Source: Desulfosarcinaceae bacterium (GTDB lineage: Bacteria > Desulfobacterota > Desulfobacteria > Desulfobacterales > Desulfosarcinaceae). From it: a stretch of 64,000 nucleotides of DNA. The position numbers and the translations under genes were made by a program. Positions 17,364-27,105 of this stretch are shown piece by piece (the stretch's first letter is position 1; each line of letters opens with the position of its first letter). Location: the NCBI GenBank assembly GCA_030066015.1, contig JASJCL010000011.1:16569-80568 (forward strand), written 5' to 3'. Under the pieces are notes generated by a model. It was given only the letters and a program-made list of their open reading frames with translations. It searched no databases and had not been told where the DNA came from.

Positions 17364-18413
17364 ATGACCATACCATTGACGCTGCCGAAAATTACCGAGC
17401 TGACGGGTGGAAGGCTTATCGGAGACGGGCCGGCGACGATCAGCGGTGCTGCCCCTTTCGATACCGCTGGCCCCGGCGAGATCACCTACGCCGGAGATGG
17501 CAAGTTTCTCAAGCGGATATCGGATTCCGCTGCCGGAGCGATTCTCGTCCCCAAGGCGGTTCAGGGGTTTTCCGGATGTCAGGTGGTGGTGGCCAATCCA
17601 CAACTGGCATTCGTGCAAATTTTGAACTATTTCCACCCTCAGACGCGCCCCGAAACGGGTGTCGATCCACGGGCGGTTCTGGGGTCAGATGTGCATATCG
17701 GAACGGAAGTGTCCATCGGTCCTTACGCCGTCATTGGCGAAGGGGTAAGCCTGGGTGACGCGGTCGTTATCCATGCCAACACCGTGATCGGCGATGCCGT
17801 CGAGATCGGTGACGGCTGCATCCTCCATCCCAATGTAACCATCGGTGAGGGCACTCGGATTGGTAATCGCGTCGTCATCCATGCCGGGTCCGTCATCGGC
17901 AGCGACGGCTTCGGCTACGCGCCAGACGGTGATCGCTATCACAAGATCCCCCATACGGGCATCGTTCAAATTGACGATGACGTGGAGGTGGGCGCCAACG
18001 TCACCATCGACCGTGCCACCTTTGGACGTACCTGGATCCAGGAGGGGGCCAAGATCGACAATCTGGTGCAAGTGGCCCACAACGTCATCGTGGGAGCCCA
18101 CAGCATTTTGGTGGCTCAGGTGGGCATCGCCGGCAGTGTCACCATCGGTCACCATGCGGTTCTGGCGGGGCAGGCCGGCATCGCTGGACATATCGACCTT
18201 GGTGACCGTGTGACCATCGGTCCGCAGGCCGGTGTCGGCAAGTCGATTCCCGCCGGAACGGTTGTCTCCGGGTCGCCCGGCATCCCCCACCGGCAGTGGC
18301 TGCGCGTGCAGCGCATCGTTGCCCATCTCCCCGATCTTAAGAGAAAACTGGACAATCTGGAACGGCAGGTGGATGTCCTGACGGCGGCGGCAGACGCTGA
18401 GCGTGAAGATTAA
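17364..18413 (+). CDS. lpxD: UDP-3-O-(3-hydroxyacyl)glucosamine N-acyltransferase
   Basis: LpxD adds the second 3-hydroxyacyl chain during lipid A synthesis. It is 349 residues. The N-terminal uridine-binding domain (residues 1-100) includes [15 protein letters not shown] and is followed by a left-handed beta helix of hexapeptide repeats (about 105-315). The catalytic His is in [12 protein letters not shown]. The C-terminal helix supplies the acyl-carrier contact ([12 protein letters not shown]). AGGAG precedes the ATG. It lies 29 bases after skp and 49 before fabZ. Confidence 0.96.
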   Translation: MTIPLTLPKITELTGGRLIGDGPATISGAAPFDTAGPGEITYAGDGKFLKRISDSAAGAILVPKAVQGFSGCQVVVANPQLAFVQILNYFHPQTRPETGVDPRAVLGSDVHIGTEVSIGPYAVIGEGVSLGDAVVIHANTVIGDAVEIGDGCILHPNVTIGEGTRIGNRVVIHAGSVIGSDGFGYAPDGDRYHKIPHTGIVQIDDDVEVGANVTIDRATFGRTWIQEGAKIDNLVQVAHNVIVGAHSILVAQVGIAGSVTIGHHAVLAGQAGIAGHIDLGDRVTIGPQAGVGKSIPAGTVVSGSPGIPHRQWLRVQRIVAHLPDLKRKLDNLERQVDVLTAAADAERED

Positions 18414-18462
18414 CCGTGGCCGGGTCGTCCGCTTCGCTTCCCACTAATGAGGAGTACTCTTT

Positions 18463-18906
18463 ATGGAAAGCGCCGATATTCAAAAAGTGATGCAGTTGTT
18501 GCCCCACCGCTATCCCTTCCTTTTGGTGGATCGGATATTGGAAATTGAACCCAATAAGCGGGTCGTGGGTCTGAAAAACGTCACCATCAACGAACCGTTT
18601 TTCCAGGGCCATTTTCCCCGCCAGCCCATCATGCCCGGTGTGTTGATCATCGAAGCCATGGGGCAGGCCGGCGGCGTCCTGGCCGCCTCGACCCTCCCTG
18701 AGGAGGAGCAAGGCCAACTCATCATCTTTATGGGGATGGACAAAGTGCGCTTTCGCAAACCGGTGGTGCCCGGAGATCAGCTGATTTTCGAATTGAAGGT
18801 CCTCAAACAACGACGCAAAATCCTCAAGATGTACGGCGCGGCCACTGTAGATGGTCACATCGTCGCAGAGGCGGAGCTCATGGCGGGCTTCCAGGAGGCA
18901 ATATGA
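18463..18906 (+). CDS. fabZ: 3-hydroxyacyl-ACP dehydratase FabZ
   Basis: FabZ dehydrates 3-hydroxyacyl-ACP in fatty-acid elongation and competes with LpxA/LpxD for the same substrate, which explains its place in the lpx operon. The 147-residue hotdog-fold protein has the catalytic His in [12 protein letters not shown] and the catalytic Glu in [13 protein letters not shown], plus [17 protein letters not shown] is ten bases ahead of the ATG. Its stop overlaps the lpxA start (ATGA). Confidence 0.97.
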   Translation: MESADIQKVMQLLPHRYPFLLVDRILEIEPNKRVVGLKNVTINEPFFQGHFPRQPIMPGVLIIEAMGQAGGVLAASTLPEEEQGQLIIFMGMDKVRFRKPVVPGDQLIFELKVLKQRRKILKMYGAATVDGHIVAEAELMAGFQEAI

Positions 18907-19673
18907 TCCATTCTACGGCCATCGTTAGCTCGAGGAGCGATATTGCCCCGGACGTCGAGATCGGGCCCTACACCATCATCGGCGATCATGTCAGCGTCGG
19001 CGCCGGCACCCGCATCGGCCCCCATGTGGTGATCGACCCTCACACGACCATTGGCGCCAATTGTCAAATTTACCAATATGCTGCGCTGGGCGCCATCCCG
19101 CAGTCCGTCAAGTTTGAGGGTGAGGTGTCCGAGGCCCGCATCGGTGACAACACCGTCATCCGTGAGTTCGTCACCGTCCATCGCGGTACGGCCTTCGGTG
19201 GCGGGGAGACCACGATCGGTGCCAATTGCTTTCTCATGGCCTACACCCACATCGCCCACGATTGCCGCATCGGTGAGGGGGTTGTGATGGCCAACAACGC
19301 CACCCTGGCCGGTCATATCATCATTGGCGATTTCGCCACTGTGGGGGGGCTGGTGGCCATCCACCAGTTCGTCAACATCGGGGAATACGCCTTCGTGGGC
19401 GGCAAGTCGGCGGTGGTCAAAGACGTGCCGCCTTACATGATCGCCGCCGGCGATCGCGCCAAACTCCACGGTCTCAACCGCGTGGGGCTCAAGCGCCACG
19501 GCTTTTCCCGCTCGACGCTGGCCGCATTGAAAAAAACCTATCGCATCCTCTTCCGATACGGATTGACCATCAATGAGGGGCTTGAGCGGGTGGCGGCCGA
19601 GATTGAGCCACTGGCCGAAGTGAATCGGGTGGTGAACTTCATCAAGGCGTCTGAGCGGGGCGTCACACGCTAA
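18903..19673 (+). CDS. lpxA: UDP-GlcNAc O-acyltransferase LpxA
   Basis: LpxA performs the first step of lipid A synthesis, transferring a 3-hydroxyacyl chain to UDP-GlcNAc or an amino analogue. The 256 residues consist of hexapeptide repeats and a C-terminal helical domain. The catalytic region reads [15 protein letters not shown]. The segment [18 protein letters not shown] keeps the Gly-Gly that in E. coli includes Gly173, which sets the long-chain ruler; a long (about C14) acyl preference is inferred. The start overlaps fabZ by four bases. The next gene is lpxI. Confidence 0.96.
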   Translation: MIHSTAIVSSRSDIAPDVEIGPYTIIGDHVSVGAGTRIGPHVVIDPHTTIGANCQIYQYAALGAIPQSVKFEGEVSEARIGDNTVIREFVTVHRGTAFGGGETTIGANCFLMAYTHIAHDCRIGEGVVMANNATLAGHIIIGDFATVGGLVAIHQFVNIGEYAFVGGKSAVVKDVPPYMIAAGDRAKLHGLNRVGLKRHGFSRSTLAALKKTYRILFRYGLTINEGLERVAAEIEPLAEVNRVVNFIKASERGVTR

Positions 19674-19728
19674 TGCGGGATCCGTTCGCACGCAACCGTG
19701 CCTTTGCTTGAGCGAGTTGGTAGTGAAC

Positions 19729-20556
19729 ATGCAAAAGATTGGATTGATCGCCGGCGGTGGCCAATTTCCCATAATATTTGCCCAAAAAGCTCGAATAAAC
19801 GGCTTTCAAGTGGTTGCCGCAGCGTATCGCAACGAAGTCGACCCTGGCCTTGAAGGGGTAGTGGACGCCATAGAGTGGTTTCACCTGGGCCAGGTCAAGC
19901 GCCTGCTGCGATTTTTTCACCGCAACGGGGTCACCCAGACGGTCATGTTGGGTACCATTCGCAAGACGCGTCTGTTCACCGACGTTAAGCCCGACATCAA
20001 GGCGCTCGCAATGGTGGCCAAAATGCGCCATACCCATGACGATGGAATCCTGCGCGCCTTTGCCGGGTTGCTGGAAAAGGAGGGCATCCATGTTCGTCCC
20101 TCCACTTTTCTATTGCCCGAGCTGTTGGCGCCTGCCGGGGTCTGGACTCGCCGCAAACCCACACGGGATGAGCGCAAGGACATGGCCCTCGGATGGCGAA
20201 TTGCCAAGGCGATCGGTCGGCTCGATATCGGGCAATGCATCGTGGTGGGCGGCGGCAGCGTGCTTGCCGTAGAGGCCATAGACGGCACCGACGCAACCAT
20301 CACCCGGGGCGGCCAACTCGCGCGGGGTGAAGCGGTGGTGGTGAAGGTTTGCAAACCGGAGCAGGACACCCGCTTCGACATACCGGCCATCGGCGTCGCG
20401 ACCATCGAGACGATGCAGGCCGTCGGCGCCCGGGCCTTGGCCGTGGAAGCGGACAGAGCGGTGGCATTCGACCGCCATGAAATGATCGCCGCAGCCAATG
20501 ATTACGGCATGGCAGTGGTTGCCCTCACGGGTGCGGACGATCCCATCATCGCGTGA
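19729..20556 (+). CDS. lpxI: UDP-2,3-diacylglucosamine diphosphatase LpxI
   Basis: LpxI (DUF1009 family) hydrolyses UDP-2,3-diacylglucosamine to lipid X and UMP, replacing the unrelated LpxH. The protein is 275 residues. It begins KIGLIAGGGQFPIIFAQKA (N-terminal domain). The C-terminal catalytic domain contains DIGQCIVVGGGSVLAVEAIDG, GTDATITRGGQLA and VAFDRHEMIAAAND, all typical. ATG 19729 is preferred to the TTG seven codons earlier. The ribosome site is weak, which fits coupling to lpxA 55 bases upstream. Confidence 0.93.
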   Translation: MQKIGLIAGGGQFPIIFAQKARINGFQVVAAAYRNEVDPGLEGVVDAIEWFHLGQVKRLLRFFHRNGVTQTVMLGTIRKTRLFTDVKPDIKALAMVAKMRHTHDDGILRAFAGLLEKEGIHVRPSTFLLPELLAPAGVWTRRKPTRDERKDMALGWRIAKAIGRLDIGQCIVVGGGSVLAVEAIDGTDATITRGGQLARGEAVVVKVCKPEQDTRFDIPAIGVATIETMQAVGARALAVEADRAVAFDRHEMIAAANDYGMAVVALTGADDPIIA

Positions 20557-20603
20557 CGATTGATCCCACCACTACATGGGCGAGACGGGAGAACAGGAGC
20601 TGA

Positions 20604-21575
20604 ATGGATATGACGGATCTGCGAGTAGCGGTGATCGGCGCAGGCTACCTGGGACGCTTCCATGCTCAGAAATACGCTGCCATGCCCGATGTTGAATTGG
20701 TGGGCGTGATGGACATTCAGCGTTCCCAGGCCGAGGCTGTGGCGGCCGAGGTGGGGTCCACGGCGTACACCGACATAACGCCGCTCCTCACGGCTGTGGA
20801 CGCCGTCAGTATCGTCGTGCCGACAGCGGCCCATTTCGAGACCAGCCGATCCTTTTTGGACCGAGGGGTGGATTTGCTCATCGAAAAACCGATGACCTCC
20901 ACCCTGGACGAGGCCGACAGGCTCATTGAGATTGCGGAAGCCAATGGCGCCATCATTCAGGTGGGGCACTTGGAGCGATTCAATTCCGCCGTGGTCGCGT
21001 TGGAGGATATCGTCCGAAATCCGCGCTTCATCGAGAGCCATCGCCTGAGCACCTTCAAGAACCGCGGCACCGATGTGAGTGTGGTGCTGGACCTGATGAT
21101 TCATGATATCGATATTATCCTCAACTTTGTGCGCTCAGAGGTCGCCGAGATCCACGCTGCCGGAATTCCCGTCATTACGGAGGAGATCGACATCGCCAAC
21201 GCTCGTCTGGAGTTCGCCAATGGTTGCGTGGCCAACGTCACGGCCAGCCGCATCTCTGCCAAGAACCAGCGCAAGATCCGCCTTTTCCAATCGGATGCAT
21301 ATGTGTCGGTGGACTTCGCTAGCCATGATATCACCATCATCAAAAAGGAGGGCGGGCATCAGAACCCGGGCGACCTGATCCCCGGCATGGCCATTGACCA
21401 GCGCTGCTTCACCAAGGGCGACGCCTTGGACGACGAGTTAAAGTCCTTTGTTAAGGCGGTACGCCATCGCCTTGCCCCCGAAGTCACCGGTGAGATGGGC
21501 CGCGATGCCCTCAAGATCGCGCTCTCCATCATGGGCCAGATCGAGAAATCCAGCGCCAAACTGCTGGGGCTCTGA
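20604..21575 (+). CDS. Gfo/Idh/MocA-family NAD(P)-dependent oxidoreductase in the lpx operon
   Basis: This 323-residue dehydrogenase has an N-terminal Rossmann fold (RVAVIGAGYLGRFHAQKYA, residues 6-24) and EKPMTSTLDEADRLIE, where EKP carries the family's conserved Lys. The C-terminal alpha/beta domain contains DLMIHDIDIILNF with its conserved His. Position between lpxI and lpxB, 10 bases before lpxB, argues for a nucleotide-sugar substrate. GnnA, the UDP-GlcNAc 3-dehydrogenase of GlcNAc3N-lipid A synthesis, belongs to this family and is one candidate. However, the partner aminotransferase GnnB is not in the window, so the substrate stays open. AGGAG precedes the ATG. Confidence 0.88.
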   Translation: MDMTDLRVAVIGAGYLGRFHAQKYAAMPDVELVGVMDIQRSQAEAVAAEVGSTAYTDITPLLTAVDAVSIVVPTAAHFETSRSFLDRGVDLLIEKPMTSTLDEADRLIEIAEANGAIIQVGHLERFNSAVVALEDIVRNPRFIESHRLSTFKNRGTDVSVVLDLMIHDIDIILNFVRSEVAEIHAAGIPVITEEIDIANARLEFANGCVANVTASRISAKNQRKIRLFQSDAYVSVDFASHDITIIKKEGGHQNPGDLIPGMAIDQRCFTKGDALDDELKSFVKAVRHRLAPEVTGEMGRDALKIALSIMGQIEKSSAKLLGL

Positions 21576-21585
21576 GGTAGGGCCC

Positions 21586-22752
21586 ATGACGACCGCGACG
21601 GTGATGATCGTTGCCGGGGAGGCTTCCGGTGACGCCCACGGGGCGAAAGTGGTGCGCGCCATGCAGACGCAGCAGACGGGGCTTCGTTTTCTCGGCATCG
21701 GCGGCGAGCACCTGCGTGCGGCCGGGGTGGCGGTGCGGATTGACGCGCATACCCTTTCGGTAGTGGGGATAACTGAAGTGATCACCAAGCTGCCCAAGCT
21801 GCTGCGGGCCGCCTCTGAGGCAAAGCGCCTCATGGTCACTGAGCGGCCAGCCCTGCTGATCCTCATCGACTTTCCCGATTTCAACCTCCACTTGGCAGCC
21901 CATGCCAAACGTCTCGGTATTCCGGTGCTCTATTTTATCAGCCCCCAGATCTGGGCCTGGCGGCCCGGCCGGGTACGCAAGATCAAGCGGCTGGTGAACC
22001 ACATGGCGGTGATTCTGCCATTTGAAGAGCGTTTTTACCACGCCCATGATGTGCCGGTGACCTATGTGGGCCATCCTCTGATGGATGACCAACCACCAGC
22101 CACCGTCCGGCATGCCGATGCAGGGGATCTGGCCAATCCGGTCATCAGCCTGCTGCCAGGCTCCCGCGACCGTGAGGTGGAGAAACACCTTCCCTTGCTC
22201 TTGGGTGCTGCGGAGCGGCTTCACCAACAATACCGGGGAGCCCGGTTTTTGGTGTCCTGTGCACCGACGATAGACGCCTCCCAGGTGCTGCGCCAGGTGG
22301 ATCAGCGCAACAAACAACGGCCCAAACTCCCATTGACGGTCGTCTGCGAAGATGTCCGCACTCTCTTCGCCCGCAGTACGCTGAGTATCGCCGCTTCTGG
22401 AACGGTGACGCTCGAAGCGACTCTCTGCGGGACCCCCACCATCATCATCTACTGCATTTCACCGTTGAGCTACCGTCTCGGTCGGCTGCTCATTCAGGTG
22501 GAGCACATCGGCTTGGCCAATCTCATCGCCGGTCGCACCATCATGCCAGAATTGATTCAGGCCGACGCCAGCCCCGCGAAGATCGCCGCAACGGCGGATC
22601 TCCTCCTGAAGAGTCCGGCCCGCCTTGACAAGATGCGGGCCGATCTGCAGATGGTGAAGCAGCTGCTCGGCCGAGGGGGGGCCTCCCGACGAGTGGCCGA
22701 TATCGCCTTGAAGATACTGGCCCAAAACGCTGTTATAGGAGCACCGTGCTGA
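21586..22752 (+). CDS. lpxB: Lipid A disaccharide synthase LpxB
   Basis: LpxB (GT19) condenses lipid X with UDP-2,3-diacylglucosamine to form the lipid A disaccharide at the inner membrane. The 388-residue protein starts VMIVAGEASGDAHGA, the family signature. It contains LIDFPDFNLHLA, YFISPQIWAWRPGRVRKIK and SGTVTLEATLCGTPTIIIY in the donor-binding domain. ATG 21586 follows GAGGTAGGG and suits the family N-terminus. The longer open frame back to 21448 overlaps the oxidoreductase. The stop overlaps the msbA start by 7 bases. Confidence 0.96.
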   Translation: MTTATVMIVAGEASGDAHGAKVVRAMQTQQTGLRFLGIGGEHLRAAGVAVRIDAHTLSVVGITEVITKLPKLLRAASEAKRLMVTERPALLILIDFPDFNLHLAAHAKRLGIPVLYFISPQIWAWRPGRVRKIKRLVNHMAVILPFEERFYHAHDVPVTYVGHPLMDDQPPATVRHADAGDLANPVISLLPGSRDREVEKHLPLLLGAAERLHQQYRGARFLVSCAPTIDASQVLRQVDQRNKQRPKLPLTVVCEDVRTLFARSTLSIAASGTVTLEATLCGTPTIIIYCISPLSYRLGRLLIQVEHIGLANLIAGRTIMPELIQADASPAKIAATADLLLKSPARLDKMRADLQMVKQLLGRGGASRRVADIALKILAQNAVIGAPC

Positions 22753-24512
22753 CCCTCAAGCCGCGGCATCTCTATTTGATTGATCTGGTCCGCCAGCGCT
22801 GGTGGCGCATGGCCTTGGCCATGCTGTGCATGCTGCTCATGGCCACCGCCAGCGCTGCCATCCCCTTTCTCATCAAGAACGTCGTGGACGATATCTTCGT
22901 TCAGCGCAACGCCGAGATGCTGCGCCTGCTGCCGCTGGTGGTGATCCTGATATACACGGTTCTGGGAACCTCTATGTATGGCCAGGAGTATCTCATGTCT
23001 TACGTGGGCCAGGACATCGTGCGCCACTTGCGAGACCGCCTCTACGCCCGAATTCAGGCCATGCCCATCGCCTTCTTTCATGCCCATCAGACCGGCGTTC
23101 TCATGTCGCGGGTGACCAATGACGTCAATATTATCCGCAACATGGTCTCTTCGGCCATCACCGGCTCCTTGCGGGACGTCTTCACTATTGTCGGCCTGAT
23201 CTGCGTCATCTTCTACCGCGACTGGAAGATGGCCCTGGCCGCGCTGGTGATCCTGCCGGTGGCCTACTTTCCCATTGTGGCCCTCGGCAGACGGGTGCGC
23301 CGGGCGACGGGCGGTGGCCAGGAGGCCTTTGCCGAGATGAACACGCAACTGCACGAGACTTTCGCTGGGAATAAAATCGTAAAGGCTTTCGGGCAGGAGG
23401 AGTTCGAAAAGGAGCGCTTCATTGCCAAGACCGGGCGTCTATTCCGCTTGGAGATGAAGGCGGTGCGCTACAAGGCGCTGACCTCGCCGGTGATGGAGAG
23501 CCTAGCGGGCGTGGGCGTTGCCTTTGTGATTTGGTATGGGGGCAGCAAAGTGATCAGTGGCGCATCCACAGCCGGCACCTTCTTCTCCTTTATGGCCGCC
23601 GTGCTCATGCTGTACGGGCCGGTGAAAAAGCTCAGCAAGCTAAACAGCAAGGTCCAGGCCGGCCTGGTCGGAGTGGACCGGGTTTTCGACATCCTCGAAG
23701 CGGAGACCGTCATCCCTGAGGCCGAAAAGCCCAAACCCCTGCCGCGCCGTCCCCACAGTGTGATCTTCGAAAAGGTGTCTTTCAGATACGAGTCGGAACT
23801 GGTGCTCGAGGAGATCGACGTCGCAGCCGCCCCCGGGGAGAACCTCGCGCTGGTGGGAATGAGCGGCGGCGGGAAAACCTCGCTGGTGAACCTGATACCA
23901 CGCTTCTATGATGTCTGTGCCGGAGCCGTTCGCATCGATGATCTGGATGTCCGCGACCTCTCTTTGGCCGAACTGCGGTCCCAGATCGCCATCGTCACCC
24001 AGGAGCCCATTCTCTTCAACGAATCGGTGCGCGACAATATCGCCTACGGCAATCGCAGCGCCTCTGAAATCGAGATTATCGACGCCGCCAAGGCGGCCTT
24101 CGCCCATGACTTCATCATGAACTTTCCGCAAGGAATGGACACCCGCATCGGTGAGTTGGGGAGCCGCCTCAGCGGCGGTGAGAAACAGCGCATCTGCATC
24201 GCCCGGGCACTGCTCAAGGATGCACCCATTCTCATCCTTGATGAAGCCACCTCGGCCCTGGATGCGCAAGCCGAGACCCTGGTGCAGAAGGCCCTGGAGA
24301 ACCTCATGCGGGGTCGCACCACCTTCATCATCGCCCACCGCCTGTCCACCATTGATTTCGCCGATCGCATCCTCGTGCTCAAGCAGGGCCGCATCGTGGA
24401 ACAGGGAACCCAGCAGGAATTGCTGGCAAAAGGCGGCATCTATCGTGATCTGCACGACATGCAGTTCAAGCCGAACGCATCTGACCGGCAGCGACCCGCT
24501 CAGCCTATTTAA
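22746..24512 (+). CDS. msbA: Lipid A export ABC transporter MsbA
   Basis: MsbA flips core-lipid A across the inner membrane. The 588 residues fuse six TM helices (about 1-310) with an ATPase domain. The ATPase has Walker A GMSGGGKTS, a Q-loop in IAIVTQEPILFNESVRDNI, signature LSGGEKQRICIARALL, Walker B ILILDEATSALD and IIAHRLST. The coupling-helix region (HETFAGNKIVKAFGQE) is typical. Translation starts at GTG 22746 behind AGGAG. WaaA (Kdo transferase) often follows msbA in related genomes; here the plus-strand run stops instead. Confidence 0.94.
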   Translation: MLTLKPRHLYLIDLVRQRWWRMALAMLCMLLMATASAAIPFLIKNVVDDIFVQRNAEMLRLLPLVVILIYTVLGTSMYGQEYLMSYVGQDIVRHLRDRLYARIQAMPIAFFHAHQTGVLMSRVTNDVNIIRNMVSSAITGSLRDVFTIVGLICVIFYRDWKMALAALVILPVAYFPIVALGRRVRRATGGGQEAFAEMNTQLHETFAGNKIVKAFGQEEFEKERFIAKTGRLFRLEMKAVRYKALTSPVMESLAGVGVAFVIWYGGSKVISGASTAGTFFSFMAAVLMLYGPVKKLSKLNSKVQAGLVGVDRVFDILEAETVIPEAEKPKPLPRRPHSVIFEKVSFRYESELVLEEIDVAAAPGENLALVGMSGGGKTSLVNLIPRFYDVCAGAVRIDDLDVRDLSLAELRSQIAIVTQEPILFNESVRDNIAYGNRSASEIEIIDAAKAAFAHDFIMNFPQGMDTRIGELGSRLSGGEKQRICIARALLKDAPILILDEATSALDAQAETLVQKALENLMRGRTTFIIAHRLSTIDFADRILVLKQGRIVEQGTQQELLAKGGIYRDLHDMQFKPNASDRQRPAQPI

Positions 24513-24563
24513 TCCCCATTGCCGTCTTCCTGAACCATGCGGTCTTCAACAGCGGCCACCACA

Positions 24564-24588
24564 CGCCTCGCCGGGGGTGCACGAGGCG
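24564..24588. terminator. Hairpin between convergent msbA and GT2 genes
   Basis: CGCCTCG (24564-24570) and CGAGGCG (24582-24588) make a perfect 7-bp stem with an 11-nt loop, in the 110-base gap where two convergent genes end. No T-run follows on either strand, so terminator activity is uncertain. Confidence 0.4.
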
Positions 24589-24623
24589 CTATTGGGGGAG
24601 ATTGATCGGCTGCCGGTCGGTGT

Positions 24624-25346
24624 CTATAGGCGTCTACCGGCGAGCCGTAGGTGCCACACCCGCCAGACGGCTTCCCAAACGATGCGCCGAGACATTTTGG
24701 AGTGCCCTGCAAACCGATCCTCAAATACAATGGGGATTTCGATCCCATGAAATCCCCGCTGGACGGCACGATACTTTAGCTCGATCTGAAAGGTGTAGCC
24801 GTCGCTGCAGATGCGGTCTAACCCGATCGTCTCCAGCACGTGGCGGGACCAGAGATTGTAGCCGCCGGTCAGATCATGGATTGGCAGGTTCAAAATTGCC
24901 CGGGCGTACAAGGAGCCGCCGCGTGACACAATCCGGCGCCACATACGCCAGCCCTTGACACCACCACCGCTGGTGTAGCGCGATCCTACGACAAAGTCCC
25001 GGCTTTTCAGCGCCGCCGCCATGCGGGGCAGGTAGATGGGGTCGTGGGAAAAGTCGGCATCCATCTCAGCGATGGCATCGAACTCGTGTGCCAGTCCCCA
25101 TCTAAATCCTTCCACATAGGCCGATGCCAAGCCCATTTTGGCGGGACGGCATAGGGTGGAGATACGGCCTGGGTAGCGGTCGTGCGTCAGATCGGTGACG
25201 ATGTCACAGGTGCCGTCGGGGGAGTTGTCATCCACCACCAGAATATGCGGGGCGAGTGTGTTTCCCAACAGTCGCTGGATGCGATGAAGCAGATCGGCGA
25301 TATTCTGGGCCTCGTTGAAGGTGGGGATGACGATGAGAAGACGCAT
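24624..25346 (-). CDS. Polyprenol-phosphate glycosyltransferase (DPM1/GT2)
   Basis: This GT2 enzyme probably transfers mannose or another hexose from a nucleotide sugar to undecaprenyl phosphate. The 240-residue protein has LIVIPTFNEAQNIADLL (residues 4-20), DDNSPDGT and MDADFSHDP (metal-binding DxD), then VVGSRYTSGG and LTGGYNLWSR, all dolichol-phosphate-mannose-synthase marks. It has no C-terminal TM helices. ATG 25346 has AGAAAGG upstream; the frame extending to 25463 overlaps the next gene. It lies 16 bases downstream of a GT-C transferase, the expected user of the lipid-linked sugar. Confidence 0.9.
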   Translation of the reverse strand: MRLLIVIPTFNEAQNIADLLHRIQRLLGNTLAPHILVVDDNSPDGTCDIVTDLTHDRYPGRISTLCRPAKMGLASAYVEGFRWGLAHEFDAIAEMDADFSHDPIYLPRMAAALKSRDFVVGSRYTSGGGVKGWRMWRRIVSRGGSLYARAILNLPIHDLTGGYNLWSRHVLETIGLDRICSDGYTFQIELKYRAVQRGFHGIEIPIVFEDRFAGHSKMSRRIVWEAVWRVWHLRLAGRRL

Positions 25347-25362
25347 GGGACCTTTCTGCCTG

Positions 25363-26946
25363 TCAGCGATCCGGTGAAGATGGGGGCGTCGAGCTATCCG
25401 GCGCACTGGTGCGGATGTCGGCGCTGTTGCGGGGCGCCCAGCGATGACCGCCTTTAAAGCCATATGCGCGGTAGAGATAGAGGGTTCTGACCAACCGGCG
25501 CTCCCCCTTCCATCCCGTTCGATGGTCCTCTAGGGTTACCGCTATCGGCGGGTCGACGGCCCTGAAATAGGGGGCCAGACGGGTCTTGGCCAGATCGGCG
25601 TATTTTGCGACACCAATGGCGTCGCGGCCAACGAGGTCCTCGTCTGTCCACCAGTAATCGTATGTGTTCGGGCGTTTGTCGCGATTCAAGGCGACGGTGC
25701 GTGGATGACCGGGGGTGTAGAAGGCCAATTTGCTTGCCATTTGATAGTTGAACGCGAATATGAAAGGCTCCCCTGGTTGCGACCGATCAGCCGTCAGGTC
25801 GTTCACTACCCGTCCCACCGGGACCCAGTCGCCGAACTCTTGAGCGATGCGATCCGACTTGAGGGGCAGGGGCACCAGGGGGAAGACGACCTGGATCAGC
25901 ACGACAAGACTCACCACACCGGCGGTCCCCAGCGCCCAGGGCCAAATCGGACGTTGTCGGTAGCGCGCTGCCAGGAGGAGGCAGGCGCCCAGGTAACCGA
26001 ACGCCGGCCAATTGCCCTCCACACGGGTGTGGCTGCTGAGGAGCGCGAATGCCAGGAATACCGGCACGGCCGTTAACCAGAGGTAGCCGTCCTGCCAATT
26101 GGATTCCGAATGCCGCCCCATCCGACCGCCGCGCATTAGTGTCGCCAGAAAGAGCAGAAAGACGATGGGCGAGAGCAGGGCTGCCTGACTGAGGAGATAA
26201 TCGCCGAAATAGCGGGGTACGAACCAGTTGGCGCTGGCAACCCCCCCCTGATGGGCGACATGGCGAAACGCGCGCCAATCATTCTCCAAATTCCAGATCA
26301 CCATCGGCAAGGTCAAGAGGAGCCCCAGCAGACATCCAAGATAGGGCCGCCAGCTGCCGAGCCGCTGGCGATGCCGGTGACTGATAAGTCCGTAGAGGAG
26401 GACCAAGGGGGCAAAGATCGCCATGGAGAGTTTTGAGAGCAGCCCCAGCCCGAACCAGAGGCCGCCCAGACACCAATGGCGGCGCTGGTTTCCCTCATAG
26501 CCGCGTGCGACGTGATAGATGGCACCCGCCCAGGCCAACGCCTGGAAACTGTCCGGCGTGGTGATGATGGCGCCGACGTTGAAGAGCAGCAATGTCTGGG
26601 CGAGCAGCAGCGATGCCAGGGCGACACCATCGCCGTACCAGCGCTGCGCCATCACGATGAGATAGGCACTGGCCCCTGTGAGTGCACCAATGGCCGGGAG
26701 GCGCACCGCCGTCTCGTTCGTCCCCAATAGTGTGGTAGCGAGCCGGATCATCCACGCCACCATGGGGGGGTGATCGTGATAGCCCAGGTCCAAATGGCGG
26801 CTCCACTGCCAGTAATAGGTTTCGTCCGCACTGAGGGGAAAGCGGCCGGCATACCATATGCGAATGATCGTCAGGCCTGCCAGCAACCCCCAGGCCAGTC
26901 GGGTTTCCGGCTGGGTACGCCAAGAGTGTCTCGATCCGATCTGCAT
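25363..26946 (-). CDS. ArnT/PMT-like GT-C membrane glycosyltransferase
   Basis: This 527-residue polytopic enzyme uses a polyprenyl-phosphate sugar and transfers it to an acceptor on the periplasmic face, as ArnT does to lipid A. The first periplasmic loop has the acidic motif SADETYYWQW and GYHDHPPMVAWM, which mark the family. About ten to twelve hydrophobic segments follow, and the last 150 residues form a periplasmic domain. It pairs with the polyprenol-phosphate transferase downstream. Acceptor and sugar cannot be told from sequence; lipid A, core or a protein are possible. ATG 26946 or GTG 26952 may start it. Confidence 0.85.
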   Translation of the reverse strand: MQIGSRHSWRTQPETRLAWGLLAGLTIIRIWYAGRFPLSADETYYWQWSRHLDLGYHDHPPMVAWMIRLATTLLGTNETAVRLPAIGALTGASAYLIVMAQRWYGDGVALASLLLAQTLLLFNVGAIITTPDSFQALAWAGAIYHVARGYEGNQRRHWCLGGLWFGLGLLSKLSMAIFAPLVLLYGLISHRHRQRLGSWRPYLGCLLGLLLTLPMVIWNLENDWRAFRHVAHQGGVASANWFVPRYFGDYLLSQAALLSPIVFLLFLATLMRGGRMGRHSESNWQDGYLWLTAVPVFLAFALLSSHTRVEGNWPAFGYLGACLLLAARYRQRPIWPWALGTAGVVSLVVLIQVVFPLVPLPLKSDRIAQEFGDWVPVGRVVNDLTADRSQPGEPFIFAFNYQMASKLAFYTPGHPRTVALNRDKRPNTYDYWWTDEDLVGRDAIGVAKYADLAKTRLAPYFRAVDPPIAVTLEDHRTGWKGERRLVRTLYLYRAYGFKGGHRWAPRNSADIRTSAPDSSTPPSSPDR

Positions 26947-26995
26947 GGGCACCTGGATTATCCCTCGGCAGGAACAAAGTCAAGCGCCAATCTTA

Positions 26996-27024
26996 TTGAC
27001 ACGGAAGAGAAATTCAAATAATAA
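26996..27024 (+). promoter_or_regulatory. Sigma-70-type promoter ahead of lptF
   Basis: A perfect -35 TTGACA (26996-27001) is followed after 17 bases by a modest -10 TAATAA (27019-27024). It lies in the 160-base divergent gap and points to lptF, about 75 bases further on. Confidence 0.5.
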
Positions 27025-27105
27025 AAACAACTTGTTAGTGTTCGGCTACGCGTCAGGCAGACGGCTGCCCGCCAGCCGCTCCGGCAGAGGTAAGGTCAAC
27101 CCAAC

